A stretch of DNA of 64,000 bases from Comamonadaceae bacterium UBA2334 (GCA_002344885.1 DDUQ01000065.1:7182-71181); one strand, 5' to 3'; positions 17,963 to 26,930 are shown, numbered from the stretch's first letter. A program made the numbers and translations. Notes: generated by a model not told the origin, from the sequence alone.

Positions 17963-19167
17963 GCTTGTTCTGCCAGGAACTGTTTGATCTGTGGCACCAG
18001 GATGGCGACGATTTCGTCGGCCTCGGCCATGCTGAGAATGAGGGGGGGCACCAGACGGACCACGCTGTCGGCGGTGACGCTGATCATCAGACCGGCATCG
18101 GCACAGCGTTGCAGCAGCACGCCGCACGGTTTGGTCAGCTCAATGCCCAGCATCAGGCCCTGGCCACGCACGTCTTTCACACCCTGTACACCGAGCAGAT
18201 GGGTGGCCAGTGCGGTTTTCAGGTGGTTGCCGACCTGCGCCACATGGGCCAGCAAGTCTGCTTCTTCCATGATGCGCAGCGTCTCCACCCCGGCACGCAT
18301 GGCCAGCGGGTTGCCACCAAACGTGGTGCCGTGGTTGCCGGGCTGGAAAATGCTGGCAGCCTTGGGGCCTGCCACCACTGCGCCAACGGGCACGCCAGAC
18401 CCCAAGCCTTTGGCCAGCGGCATGACGTCGGGCACGATGCCCGCCCACTGGTGGGCAAACCACTTGCCGGTGCGACCGATGCCACACTGCACCTCGTCGA
18501 TCATCAGGAGCCAGTCACGCTCGTCGCACAGGGTCCGCAACTCGCGCATGAAGTCTGCCGTCATCGGGTAAACGCCGCCTTCACCCTGAATGGCTTCAAA
18601 AAACACGGCTGTGATGTTGGCGTTGCCCTCAGTCAGCTTGCGAACGGCGGCGATGTCGTTGCGCGGCACGCGCACAAAGCCTTCGACCAGCGGGCCGAAC
18701 CCGGCATGGATTTTCGGGTTGGCGGTGGCGCTCAGCGTGGCAATGCTGCGGCCATGGAAGGCACCTTCAAACACCACCACTTCGGGCCGGTCAATGCCCT
18801 TGTCGTGCCCGAATTTGCGCGCCAGCTTCAGCGCAGCTTCGTTGGCTTCCAGGCCGGTGGAACAGAAGAACACGTTGGTCATGCCCGACAGTTCGACCAG
18901 CTTGGCCGCCAGGGTTTCCTGCAGGGTCACGTGGTAGTAGTTGCTGCTGTGGATCAGCTTGCTCACCTGGTCTTGCAGGGCCGCCACCAGTTGCGGGTGG
19001 CCATGGCCCAGCGTGTTGACGGCAATGCCGCCCAATCCGTCCAGGTACTCCTTGCCATTCACGTCCCAGACTCGGCAGCCTCGGCCATGAGACAGCGCCA
19101 GGGGCACGCGCCCGTAGGTGTTCATCACATGGGGGGAAGCGGCGGCAATCGGGGTCGCTGCGGTCAT
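17959..19167 (-). CDS. argD: Acetylornithine aminotransferase
   Basis: A 402-residue class III PLP aminotransferase converting N-acetylglutamate semialdehyde to N-acetylornithine; it often also serves in lysine synthesis. Seen: YGRVPLALSHGRGCRVWDVNG, FFCSTGLEANEAALKLARK, FEGAFHGRSIATLSAT, the acidic loop LLMIDEVQCGIGRTGKW and the Lys loop VMPLAKGLGSGVPVGAV. It is coupled to argF by a 4 bp overlap and starts 286 bp from the divergent DUF3579 gene, with a palindrome in between. Confidence 0.96.
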   Translation of the reverse strand: MTAATPIAAASPHVMNTYGRVPLALSHGRGCRVWDVNGKEYLDGLGGIAVNTLGHGHPQLVAALQDQVSKLIHSSNYYHVTLQETLAAKLVELSGMTNVFFCSTGLEANEAALKLARKFGHDKGIDRPEVVVFEGAFHGRSIATLSATANPKIHAGFGPLVEGFVRVPRNDIAAVRKLTEGNANITAVFFEAIQGEGGVYPMTADFMRELRTLCDERDWLLMIDEVQCGIGRTGKWFAHQWAGIVPDVMPLAKGLGSGVPVGAVVAGPKAASIFQPGNHGTTFGGNPLAMRAGVETLRIMEEADLLAHVAQVGNHLKTALATHLLGVQGVKDVRGQGLMLGIELTKPCGVLLQRCADAGLMISVTADSVVRLVPPLILSMAEADEIVAILVPQIKQFLAEQA

Positions 19168-19359
19168 GGCAAAGCTCCAGTCAGGGAAATCCGTGGTTGA
19201 AAAATGGGTGGCGGAAAGCACAACGGCCCAACGTGGGTTGAGCCGTTGAAATGGCATTTTAGGCGTGTTCGGTGACGGGCTCTCTGGCGGCGTTCCGTGG
19301 CCGCTTCTGGCGGGGCCTGCATGCACGCCGAGGGCGGCTGACAGAGTGGCGTCAGCCAG

Positions 19360-19371
19360 TCTTATATAAGA
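19360..19371. promoter_or_regulatory. 12-bp perfect palindrome TCTTATATAAGA
   Basis: A perfect palindrome in the argD/DUF3579 divergent intergenic region, 82 bp before the DUF3579 start and 193 bp from argD. It is set in an AT-rich patch (TATAAGATAGAATAG) that could supply a -10 element for the plus-strand gene. The shape suits a dimeric regulator of the GntR type, but I cannot name the protein. Confidence 0.4.
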
Positions 19372-19452
19372 TAGAATAGTTGTGCGGTGCAGCACCGAGC
19401 GATCCTCCGTGTGGCACCATCTTCCCTACCGTATTCCACCGGCCCATTACCC

Positions 19453-19791
19453 ATGGTCTCCAGCAAGTCTAGACAGCTGTTCATTCAGGGGGTCACCAGC
19501 AGTGGCCGCACCTTCCGGCCCAGTGACTGGGCCGAGCGTCTGGCAGGCGTGATGAGCCAGTTTCGTCCCGGTGGTGCCGCTGCACAGGGGCATCGTGCAA
19601 GCTACTCGCCATGGTGCGTCCCTTCGACGCTGGGTGCGGTGAAGTGTGTCATCGTGCACCGCGACATGGAAGACGAAGAGCCCATGGCGTGGGCGTTCTG
19701 CATGAACTTCGCCAAAGACAACGACCTGACGGTTGTGGATGGTGAGCAGGCGGCTGCTATTGGCTCAGCCCCGGCAGCTTCCCCCCGCTGA
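19453..19791 (+). CDS. DUF3579 domain protein
   Basis: A 112-residue soluble protein of the DUF3579 family, which is common in beta-proteobacteria beside argD/argF. Its parts include FIQGVTSSGRTFRPSDWAER, VKCVIVHRDMEDEEPMAWAF and the C-terminal FAKDNDLTVVDGE. The function is unknown. ATG 19453 is the proposed start. The bidirectional hairpin downstream (19898-19926) could terminate it. Confidence 0.85.
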   Translation: MVSSKSRQLFIQGVTSSGRTFRPSDWAERLAGVMSQFRPGGAAAQGHRASYSPWCVPSTLGAVKCVIVHRDMEDEEPMAWAFCMNFAKDNDLTVVDGEQAAAIGSAPAASPR

Positions 19792-19897
19792 CATCGGTTC
19801 CCGCGTTGCATGCGCTGCCTGCGCCTGAATGGGTGTGGGTTTTTCCATTGTTTTGTTCTGCCGATTCAGGGTGACTGACGGATCGTCAGCCATGAAA

Positions 19898-19926
19898 AAA
19901 CCGCCTGATTTGCACCGAGGCGGTTT
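19898..19926. terminator. Rho-independent bidirectional terminator
   Basis: A 9-bp perfect stem (AAACCGCCT / AGGCGGTTT) with an 11-nt loop. On the minus strand the stem runs directly into a T tract (GGCGGTTTTTTC), making a strong terminator for rpsT, whose stop lies ~100 bp upstream on that strand. On the plus strand a T tract follows five bases later, so it may also end DUF3579 transcription. Confidence 0.8.
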
Positions 19927-20025
19927 GTTCATTTTTTTGCTGGCAGCGCACCGTTTCAAACGGCGAAGGGTGGGGCACCCTTCGGGCTGTTGGCACCTGT
20001 CGGGCAGGTGCCGGTTTCAGGCTGA

Positions 20026-20325
20026 TCAGGCTGCGGCTGCAGCCATGGCCTTGACTTTGGCGCTCAGGCGGCTCTTGTCGCGTGCGGCCTTGTTCTTGTG
20101 GAAGATGCCTTTGTCGGCCACGGCATCGACCACGGCTTGCATCTTGGCGAAAGCGTCGGTGGCTTTGGCCTTGTCACCCGTCAGAACGGCTTTTTCAACG
20201 TTCTTGACGAATGTGCGGTATTTGGAGCGCAGCGAGGTGTTGGCTGCATTCAGTTTGACGTCCTGGCGGGCGCGCTTGCGGCCGGATGCCAGGCGGGGGT
20301 TCTTTTTCTTGGGCTTGGTTGCCAT
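20026..20325 (-). CDS. rpsT: 30S ribosomal protein S20
   Basis: A 99-residue small-subunit ribosomal protein that binds 16S rRNA. It begins [20 protein letters not shown] and continues with [20 protein letters not shown] and the C-terminal helix [20 protein letters not shown], an unmistakable S20. The tail of five alanines is typical of this group. It is monocistronic, with a strong terminator about 100 bp downstream. In many relatives murJ is the divergent neighbour; here the cyclase gene lies between them. Confidence 0.97.
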   Translation of the reverse strand: MATKPKKKNPRLASGRKRARQDVKLNAANTSLRSKYRTFVKNVEKAVLTGDKAKATDAFAKMQAVVDAVADKGIFHKNKAARDKSRLSAKVKAMAAAAA

Positions 20326-20498
20326 GGTGAAATGTCCTTGATGGGTTTGTGGATGTTGCCAGCAAAGCCTTCAATTATAGCCATTTCGAAGCGTGGGGCA
20401 GGCTGTGTGGCTCGCTCCTGTGTTTTCTGCTTCGTACGCATCGGCTTCATGCACACTGGTCATCCACGGAGTCACGCCTTTGCCCGCTTGAACGTGGT

Positions 20499-22553
20499 TC
20501 ACTCAGGTTGGCCGTTGCTCACCAGCTTCAATCCGTTTTGAGGCGCCGTATCAGATGCACTGCGGTCGGCGACATCGGTGTCGGTTGATCGCCGCCGACG
20601 TGCTTCGCCGTCCGTTGCACGACGATTCCGCGCTTCAAGGTCGGCAGCACGACGACGGGGGAGTGATTCCACTTTGGTTGAAGAATGCTGCACCGGGCGG
20701 CATACCTTGCTCACGACACTGGGGTCGGTCAGTCCGGCAGCCACACTGAGCAAAGTTGTGTAACGCACCCTGTCTGTATCTCTGCCAAACCTGACATCGC
20801 CAGCCATCCGGCTGTTGACCATGTCGGGGGCTGTCAATTGGGCCGCCTGCAGGTTCTGCCTAGCCTGTTCGATCTCGCCGGTGGCAGCATAGCTTGCCGC
20901 CAGCAGCGTGCGTGCGACAGGTGACTCGGGATGTTCACAAAGCGCTTCGTGGCACTGGTCAATGCAGTGTTGATAGTGCTCGCCTATCAGATAGGCCATC
21001 GCCAGGTTCAAACGCGTCACGTAGCGCCTCGGATCCCGGGGGTTCATGCGCAGCGCTTGGGTCAGGTAGTCAGCCCCTGCATCGGGCCTGCCTGCACACG
21101 CTTCGGTCGAGCCGAGCATGCTGAGAATGGACGGGTCGTTGGGGTTCAGTGTGTGTGCATGACGCAAACTGAACAGTGCATCGTCCAGTTTGCTTTCATG
21201 TGGGGCAACACCTTGCAGCGCGCCTTTGCACCCATGGGCAAAACTGTCGGACGGGTCGATGTCAATGGCCCGGTTGACCGCATCCATGCCCGCTTCCCAG
21301 TCGGCCAGGCGGTTCGTGCTGGTGTTGAAATAGATCCGATGCCACATACCCTGTGCGATCACGCACAGGGCCAACACGTTGTTCGGGTCGGTTTCGAGCG
21401 CAGCACGTGCCTGATCGATGGCACTCTCTCGCAGTGAAACATCTGCGGCGACGGACGCCTTCCACAGCAGGGCTCGCGCCTTGAGCGCCATCTCATGCGA
21501 GTTCAAATCATGGGGGTGTCGTCGGCGGGCTTCTGCCAGCTCGACGGCCATGATTTCAGGTGCGATGGCGGAGACGATGTGTCCGGTCAGCTCCTCCTGG
21601 AGTTCGAAAACATCGTCCAGGTCGCGGTCATACTTTTCTGCCCAGACGTGGGAGCCGGTGGTGGTGTCAATGAGCTGCGCCGTGACCCGTATGCGATTGC
21701 CTGCCTTGCGCACGCTGCCTTCCAGGACATAACGAACACCCAGTTCACGGCCTACGGTTCGAATGTCTGGGTAGGTTCCCTTGTAGGTGAAGCTTGAATT
21801 GCGCGCGATGACGAACAGGGATTTGAAACGTGACAGCTCGGTGATGATGTCTTCCGATATGCCGTCGCTGAAAAAGGTTTGTTCGGGGTCGCCGCTCATG
21901 TTGTTCAGGGGTAGAACGGCGATGGAGGGCTTGTTGGGCAGTTCCAGTGCGGGTGCGGGAGAGGTGGGGCTGCTTGGTCGAACGGGTTCAGCCGAGGGGG
22001 CGGAATTGGCTTCGATCTGGGCTTTGTAGCAGTGCACCGGGTAATCGATGTTCTTGACCAGGTTTTCGCCGATGTCCACAAATGTCAGTGGTAGCTTGCC
22101 CCTGACACTGGCGTAAACCGCTTCAGTGATGACGACTTCGCCCGGCTGCGCAAGATTCTGGAGCCGCGATGCGATGTTGATGCCGTCACCGTAAACGGTG
22201 CCGTCCGGCTTTTCTATCACGTCACCCAAGTTCACACCGATTCGGAACTGCATGACGCGGTTGGCGGGCAGGCCCTGGTTGGTGGCGGCAATTTGGCGCA
22301 TCACAGTGCTGGCGGCTTTCACCGCGCCCACTGCGGTTTCGAACACGGCCATGACCGAGTCTCCGGCCATGTCGATGACGCGACCGGCGTGCAAGTGCAC
22401 CTGTGCTTTGAACACAGACCGCGCAGCATCCAGTGTGCGGACCGTGGCTTCAGCATCCTGTGACATCAGGCGGGAGTACCCCACCGCGTCGGCCACCAGA
22501 ACGGCAGCCAGCCTGGATGTGAACTGCGCCGGACCGGCGTCAATTTCCGTCAT
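20499..22553 (-). CDS. Class III adenylate/guanylate cyclase with TolB-like and TPR domains
   Basis: A 684-residue protein. Residues about 10-185 form a class III cyclase domain: AAVLVADAVGYSRLMSQDAE carries the first metal Asp, MAGDSVMAVFETAVGAVKAA the second, and YGDGINIASRLQNLAQPGEV follows. Residues about 210-340 form a TolB-N/FlgO-like domain (SIAVLPLNNMSGDPEQTFFS, YVLEGSVRKAGNRIRVTAQL). Residues 350-600 hold TPR-like repeats. The tail has a repeated Arg-rich motif (PRRRAADLEARN, RRATDGEARRRRS). It probably makes cAMP or is a regulatory relative; no transmembrane helix is visible. It sits alone between rpsT and murJ. Confidence 0.85.
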   Translation of the reverse strand: MTEIDAGPAQFTSRLAAVLVADAVGYSRLMSQDAEATVRTLDAARSVFKAQVHLHAGRVIDMAGDSVMAVFETAVGAVKAASTVMRQIAATNQGLPANRVMQFRIGVNLGDVIEKPDGTVYGDGINIASRLQNLAQPGEVVITEAVYASVRGKLPLTFVDIGENLVKNIDYPVHCYKAQIEANSAPSAEPVRPSSPTSPAPALELPNKPSIAVLPLNNMSGDPEQTFFSDGISEDIITELSRFKSLFVIARNSSFTYKGTYPDIRTVGRELGVRYVLEGSVRKAGNRIRVTAQLIDTTTGSHVWAEKYDRDLDDVFELQEELTGHIVSAIAPEIMAVELAEARRRHPHDLNSHEMALKARALLWKASVAADVSLRESAIDQARAALETDPNNVLALCVIAQGMWHRIYFNTSTNRLADWEAGMDAVNRAIDIDPSDSFAHGCKGALQGVAPHESKLDDALFSLRHAHTLNPNDPSILSMLGSTEACAGRPDAGADYLTQALRMNPRDPRRYVTRLNLAMAYLIGEHYQHCIDQCHEALCEHPESPVARTLLAASYAATGEIEQARQNLQAAQLTAPDMVNSRMAGDVRFGRDTDRVRYTTLLSVAAGLTDPSVVSKVCRPVQHSSTKVESLPRRRAADLEARNRRATDGEARRRRSTDTDVADRSASDTAPQNGLKLVSNGQPE

Positions 22554-22725
22554 TCGTTTCCAAAAAATTCAACGACCGTACATCTGCCGTGTACGTGAAC
22601 GTTGCGTCAACCACAACCCTGGGTCAGGCTGCATTGTATTTTGCAGAAAAAGCGAGGCGCTATCAGATTTGCTGATTTGTGCGCGGCCGCATGGGCAATG
22701 TGTTGCGTCCCGTACACTGCCGAGC

Positions 22726-24297
22726 GTGAACCTGTTCAAAGCCGCTTCCGTCATTTCCCTGTTCACCCTGGCGTCTCGCATCACGGGGTTGGCGCGTCAA
22801 TTGCTCATGGCGGCCATGTTCGGTGCTTCGCCGTTGACCGATGCGTTCAATGTGGCCTTCCGCATCCCGAACATGTTGCGGCGGCTCTTTGCCGAAGGGG
22901 CGTTCAGCCAGGCATTCGTGCCGGTGCTGGCCGCCTTGAAGGAGAGAGATGGCGAGGCGGCCACCAAAGCGTTGATTGACCACATCGCCACCCTGCTGGC
23001 CTGGGCGCTGACGCTGACCTGTGTGCTGGGCGTGCTGGGCGCGCCCTGGATCGTCTGGGCAATGGCCAGTGGGCTGAAGCAAAGTCCGCAAGGCTTTGAT
23101 GCGGCCGTGCTCATGACGCGCTGGATGTTTCCCTACATCGCATTCATGTCGCTGGTGGCATTGTCAGCCGGCATCCTCAACACCTGGAAACGGTTTGCCG
23201 TGCCGGCCGCCACGCCGGTGCTGCTGAACATCAGCATGATCGCGGCGGCCTGGTTCGGGGCGCCCTGGTTCGGGCGCATGGGGATCGAGCCCATCTACGC
23301 CATGGCAGTGGGGGTGATGGTGGGCGGGTTGCTGCAATTGGGTGTGCAGGTGCCAGCGCTGTTGCGTCTGGGCCTGCTGCCAAGGATAGGCTGGCGCTGG
23401 TCACGCGTGAAAGAAGCGTGGGCCAATCCCGGCACGCGGCAGGTCACGCGCCTGATGTTGCCCGCGCTGCTCGGCGTGAGCGTGGCCCAGGTGTCGTTGC
23501 TCATCAACACGCAGATTGCGTCTCACCTCACGCCGGGAAGCGTCAGCTGGCTGTCGTATGCGGACCTGCTGATGGAATTTCCCACGGCCATGCTGGGCGT
23601 GGCCTTGGGCGCCGTGCTGCTGCCACAGCTGGCGGGTGCCAGGGGTGTGAATGACCAGGCGCGCTACAGCAGCCTGCTGGACTGGGGCCTGCGGCTGGTG
23701 CTGCTGCTGGCCGTGCCCTGTGCCGTGGCCTTGCTGACGTTTGCCAAGCCGCTGGTGGCCACGCTGTACCACTACGGCGCGTTCACGGCGCGCGACGTGC
23801 AACAGACGTCGGTGGCGCTGGTGGGCTATGGGGTGGGCCTGCTGGGGCTGGTGGCCATCAAAGTGCTGGCCCCGGGGTTTTACGCCAGCCAGAACATTCG
23901 CACGCCTGTGACGATTGCCATCGTGGTGCTGGCGCTGACACAGGCCATGAACGTGGTGCTGGTGCCGCATCTGGCCCACGCCGGGCTGGCGCTGTCCATC
24001 GGCATCGGCGCGATGATCAACGCAGCCTGGTTGCTGGTGGGCCTGATCCGCCGGGGCCTGTACACACCGGGGCCCGGCTGGTGGATGTTCATCCTGCAGG
24101 TGGTGGCAGCCAGTGCGCTGTTGGCCATTTTCCTGATCTGGGCGGCCAACCGCGTCGACTGGGTGGCCATGGCGGACACGAAGTTGATGCGAATCGGTGC
24201 CATGGCGCTTGTCATGTTTGGTTCTGCTGCTATCTATTTTTCTGCTCTGGCCGCCAGCGGCGTGCCCCTGCGGAGTTTTGCCCGCAAAGCGGGGTGA
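22726..24297 (+). CDS. murJ: Lipid II flippase MurJ (MviN)
   Basis: A 523-residue MOP-superfamily integral membrane protein that flips lipid II across the inner membrane for peptidoglycan synthesis. The start is GTG 22726 (read as Met: VNLFKAASVISLFTLASRIT), which begins the conserved sequence at the usual place. Family motifs follow: RIPNMLRRLFAEGAFSQAFV, PVLLNISMIAAAWF and SWLSYADLLMEFPTAMLGVA. About 14 membrane segments are visible, as expected. Codons near 493-503 are unusually AT-rich and resemble an arm of the palindromic repeat. The gene ends 3 bp before the SirB1-like gene. Confidence 0.96.
   Translation: MNLFKAASVISLFTLASRITGLARQLLMAAMFGASPLTDAFNVAFRIPNMLRRLFAEGAFSQAFVPVLAALKERDGEAATKALIDHIATLLAWALTLTCVLGVLGAPWIVWAMASGLKQSPQGFDAAVLMTRWMFPYIAFMSLVALSAGILNTWKRFAVPAATPVLLNISMIAAAWFGAPWFGRMGIEPIYAMAVGVMVGGLLQLGVQVPALLRLGLLPRIGWRWSRVKEAWANPGTRQVTRLMLPALLGVSVAQVSLLINTQIASHLTPGSVSWLSYADLLMEFPTAMLGVALGAVLLPQLAGARGVNDQARYSSLLDWGLRLVLLLAVPCAVALLTFAKPLVATLYHYGAFTARDVQQTSVALVGYGVGLLGLVAIKVLAPGFYASQNIRTPVTIAIVVLALTQAMNVVLVPHLAHAGLALSIGIGAMINAAWLLVGLIRRGLYTPGPGWWMFILQVVAASALLAIFLIWAANRVDWVAMADTKLMRIGAMALVMFGSAAIYFSALAASGVPLRSFARKAG
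24203..24233 (+). repeat. Possible half repeat (F) inside murJ
   Basis: Thirty-one bases of the murJ 3' end (TGGCGCTTGTCATG... ending TGCTGCTAT) align nearly base for base with the left arm of the hairpin repeat at 47026. The codons here are AT-ending, unlike the rest of murJ. The encoded segment (ALVMFGSAAIY) still fits the last membrane helix, so chance or convergence is possible. Confidence 0.3.
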
Positions 24298-24300
24298 CGC

Positions 24301-25155
24301 ATGACATTTGCCCTCTCCACCCCTTCGCCGTTGGACTACTTTTCTACCCTGGTGGCCGATGATGCGCATTTCCCGCTGCTCGAAGCCGCCGCCAGCCTGG
24401 CGCAGGACGAGTACCCGGAGCTCGACGTGCAGCAGGTGCTGGGCGATGTGGACCAGCTGCAGGCACGCCTGCAGCGCCGGCTGGCGAAAGACGCCCCCCC
24501 CATCCAGCGGCTGCGGGCACTGAACCAGTTTTTCTACCGTGACCTGGGTTTCGGCGGCAACGTCAACAACTACTACGATGCCGACAACAGCTACCTCAAC
24601 GTGCTGTTGCGCACCCGAAAGGGCATTCCCATCAGCCTGGCGGTGCTGTGGCTGGAGTTGGCGCAGTCGTTGCGGCTGGAGGTGGCGGGCGTGGGTTTTC
24701 CCGGCCATTTCCTGGTGAAAGTGACCCTGCCGCAGGGCCAGGTGGTCATCGACCCGTTCACCGGTCAGTCGTTCAGCCGCGAGGAACTGGTCGAGCGGCT
24801 GGAGCCCTACCAGCGCGCCCACGGTCTGGTGGACGACTACGAGGTGCCACTGGGCCTGTTCCTGCAGCCCTGCCCGGCGCGCGACATCGTGGCGCGCATG
24901 CTGCGCAACCTGAAGGAAATCCACCGCACGGCGGAGGACTGGCCACGTCTGCTGGCCGTGTCAGAGCGTCTGGTCCGGCTGCTGCCCACGGTCTGGGACG
25001 AGCTGCGTGACCGTGGCCTCGTGTTGGCAGAACTGTCGCATTACCAGCAGGCCGAGCGGGACCTGGCCACCTACCTGGCCGAGGCAGACGATGCGCCCGA
25101 CCGGGAAGCCATGGCAGCGCGGCTGCGCGACATCCGCCGCTCACTGAGGGACTGA
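24301..25155 (+). CDS. SirB1-family transglutaminase-like/TPR protein
   Basis: A 284-residue cytosolic protein of the SirB1 family (transglutaminase-like fold plus C-terminal TPR). It contains RLRALNQFFYRDLGFGGNVN, NYYDADNSYLNVLLRTRKGI, PISLAVLWLELAQSLRLEV and GVGFPGHFLVKV, which hold the conserved core of the family, followed by helical repeats (LERLEPYQRAH, ERDLATYLAEA). The function is unknown; gene fusions and neighbours link the family to cell-envelope or translation-related regions. It lies 3 bp after murJ, so co-transcription is nearly certain. Confidence 0.85.
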   Translation: MTFALSTPSPLDYFSTLVADDAHFPLLEAAASLAQDEYPELDVQQVLGDVDQLQARLQRRLAKDAPPIQRLRALNQFFYRDLGFGGNVNNYYDADNSYLNVLLRTRKGIPISLAVLWLELAQSLRLEVAGVGFPGHFLVKVTLPQGQVVIDPFTGQSFSREELVERLEPYQRAHGLVDDYEVPLGLFLQPCPARDIVARMLRNLKEIHRTAEDWPRLLAVSERLVRLLPTVWDELRDRGLVLAELSHYQQAERDLATYLAEADDAPDREAMAARLRDIRRSLRD

Positions 25156-25221
25156 GCGTCGTTCGTCCGTGCCTGTTGCGCTGGGTAATGCGCCCGGCAA
25201 AGCACCCGGTCGGCGGGTCAA

Positions 25222-26262
25222 TCACCTTGATGGTGGGTTGCCAGCATGGCCCGATGGTGTGCCCGCGAGCCCGGCCTGGACCCATGCACGACGCAGTTGC
25301 GTGGCCGAGCTGAAGCCCGCCCAGTCTGCAGCCTGGTTCACGTTGCAACCGTTTCGCAGGGCACGCTGGGCCGCACTGAGGCGGATGCCCCTCACATACG
25401 TTTGCGGCGCGACCTTGGCGTGGATGTCGAACAACCGTGTCAGGTGGCGCGGTGAGGTGCACGCCAGTTCGGCCATGCGCGCCAGCGACCAGTCGGCGCG
25501 TGGTGCCTGGCTGACGGCATCCTGCACCCTGTGCACCGTGGCGTGCAAATGGTCGCGATGGGTAAGGTAGGGCGACAGCTGGGCATCGTTCGGCGCCCGG
25601 CGCAGCGACACCACCAGCGCCTGTGCCACACGCGCCGCCACCACCGGGCCGCAGGTGGCTGACACCCGGTGCAGCATCAGGTCAATGCCGGTGGTCACAC
25701 CTGCGCTGCTGTGCACGGGCCCATCCTGCACGAACACGCGGTTGGTCAACACGCGGCAGCTGCGGTCGGCAGCTTCCAGTTCGTCCAGGTGCTGGTGGTG
25801 GGTGGTGGCTTCTCGGCCACTCAGCAGGCCGGCGTGGGCGGTCAGCACCGATCCGGCGCACACCGTCAGCAGCTCCAGCTCGCCTGCTTTCAGGCGCAAG
25901 CCCCGCAACCAATGCAGTGTGGAACGGGCGGCAGGGGTGTCGATGGGCATGCAGTCGCCCGGGTTGCCCACCAGCACCACCCAGGTGGGGCGGGTGGTGG
26001 ATGCGTGTACCGGCTCGGGCAGCGGGGCCACGCCTGTCAGCCGCACGCCCACCGATGTCAGCGGCTCAGGTTCGGGGCCGATGAACCCCACATCGAACCG
26101 GGGTGGCTGCCCGAGTGCCTGGCACACGCGGTTGGCCGAACGCAGCACCTCGGCCGGGCCCGCCCAGTCCAGCGCCAGGCTGTCGGGCAGCAGCACGAAC
26201 CGCACGTTGATGGCGGTGTCGGTGAAGCTGGTCGGATCGGGTGTCAGGGGTGGCGTGTCCAT
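25222..26262 (-). CDS. GlxA-family AraC-type transcriptional regulator
   Basis: A 346-residue regulator. Residues about 15-200 form a DJ-1/PfpI-like domain (FVLLPDSLALDWAGPAEVLR; VCAGSVLTAHAGLLSGREAT at the nucleophile elbow). Residues about 240-335 form an AraC helix-turn-helix pair (WSLARMAELACTSPRHLTRL, NVNQAADWAGFSSATQLRRA). GlxA-type regulators usually activate nearby catabolic genes. Its start overlaps the end of the upstream PfpI gene by 19 bp, so it is the last gene of a three-gene unit with that gene and the isochorismatase. Confidence 0.92.
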   Translation of the reverse strand: MDTPPLTPDPTSFTDTAINVRFVLLPDSLALDWAGPAEVLRSANRVCQALGQPPRFDVGFIGPEPEPLTSVGVRLTGVAPLPEPVHASTTRPTWVVLVGNPGDCMPIDTPAARSTLHWLRGLRLKAGELELLTVCAGSVLTAHAGLLSGREATTHHQHLDELEAADRSCRVLTNRVFVQDGPVHSSAGVTTGIDLMLHRVSATCGPVVAARVAQALVVSLRRAPNDAQLSPYLTHRDHLHATVHRVQDAVSQAPRADWSLARMAELACTSPRHLTRLFDIHAKVAPQTYVRGIRLSAAQRALRNGCNVNQAADWAGFSSATQLRRAWVQAGLAGTPSGHAGNPPSR

Positions 26263-26930
26263 GCGTGGTCCATCTGGCGGGCGGTGCGTTCGGCCAGGGC
26301 CATGCCGTCGTACCCCAGCGTGCCTGCCATGGTAGCCACCAGGTGCAGGCTCATGTCGATGCCTGCACTGATGCCCGCCGACGTGACCAGGCGTTCCCCG
26401 CCCGTCGCCACCCACCGGACGCCCGAGCGGACATCGAGCGCCGGGAACTGTTGCTGCAGGTCCGCCAGGTCCTCCCAGTGGGTGGTGGCGGGCTGGTCGG
26501 TCAGCACACCTGCCGCTGCGAGGATGAACGCCCCGGTGCAGACCGATGCCGTCCACCGGCTGTTGCCATGCAGGCGGCGCACCCAGGCCAGGGTGGTGGC
26601 ACAGTGCCGTGCCCTGTCGACCACCCCACCCGGGACCAGCAGCAGGTCGGCCACGGGTGGGGACGTGAAGTCGGCGTCGGGCAGCACGCGCAAACCGGCC
26701 CTGGCCTGCACCGCCCGGCAGGTGTTGGCATATGACTTGACATCAAAAAGTGCTTTGGCGCTTTCTGATATTGGGTTGTCAGCTATATCGGAAGGAGCTT
26801 CTGTGTTGCCCGTTCTGGCGTGTACCCGGCTGGCTGTGGTGAACACTTCGAACGGGCCGGCAAAGTCCAACGCTTCCATGCCATCGAACGCCAGCAGGGC
26901 GACGGTGAAGTGGGCGGGGGCGGCGTTCAT
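26244..26930 (-). CDS. DJ-1/PfpI-family protein carrying a repeat-derived insert
   Basis: A 228-residue class I glutamine-amidotransferase-like protein (InhA/isonitrile hydratase-like branch): VALLAFDGMEALDFAGPFEV, DLLLVPGGVVDRARHC, nucleophile elbow ASVCTGAFILAAAGVL and DQPATTHW. Between residues ~43 and ~68 (APSDIADNPISESAKALFDV) lies an insert coded by DNA that matches one arm of the palindromic repeat (26744-26787); homologues I know of run through here without such a segment. Its start overlaps the isochorismatase stop by 4 bp and its end overlaps the GlxA regulator. The reaction is unknown. Confidence 0.88.
   Translation of the reverse strand: MNAAPAHFTVALLAFDGMEALDFAGPFEVFTTASRVHARTGNTEAPSDIADNPISESAKALFDVKSYANTCRAVQARAGLRVLPDADFTSPPVADLLLVPGGVVDRARHCATTLAWVRRLHGNSRWTASVCTGAFILAAAGVLTDQPATTHWEDLADLQQQFPALDVRSGVRWVATGGERLVTSAGISAGIDMSLHLVATMAGTLGYDGMALAERTARQMDHAWTRHP
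26744..26787 (-). repeat. Half copy (E) of the palindromic repeat inside a coding region
   Basis: The plus-strand reading has a poly-A start, then GCTTTGGCGCTTTCTGATAT, then a run ending AGCTAT. It matches the left arm of the hairpin at 47026 and the reverse complement of its right arm, with the same order and spacing. It is read in frame in the PfpI-like gene (about residues 48-63). No opposite arm follows. Confidence 0.65.

Noticed and set aside
18140..18487. Second gene inside the argD region
   Set aside because: Frames overlapping argD in other phases are shadows; argD is intact and complete.
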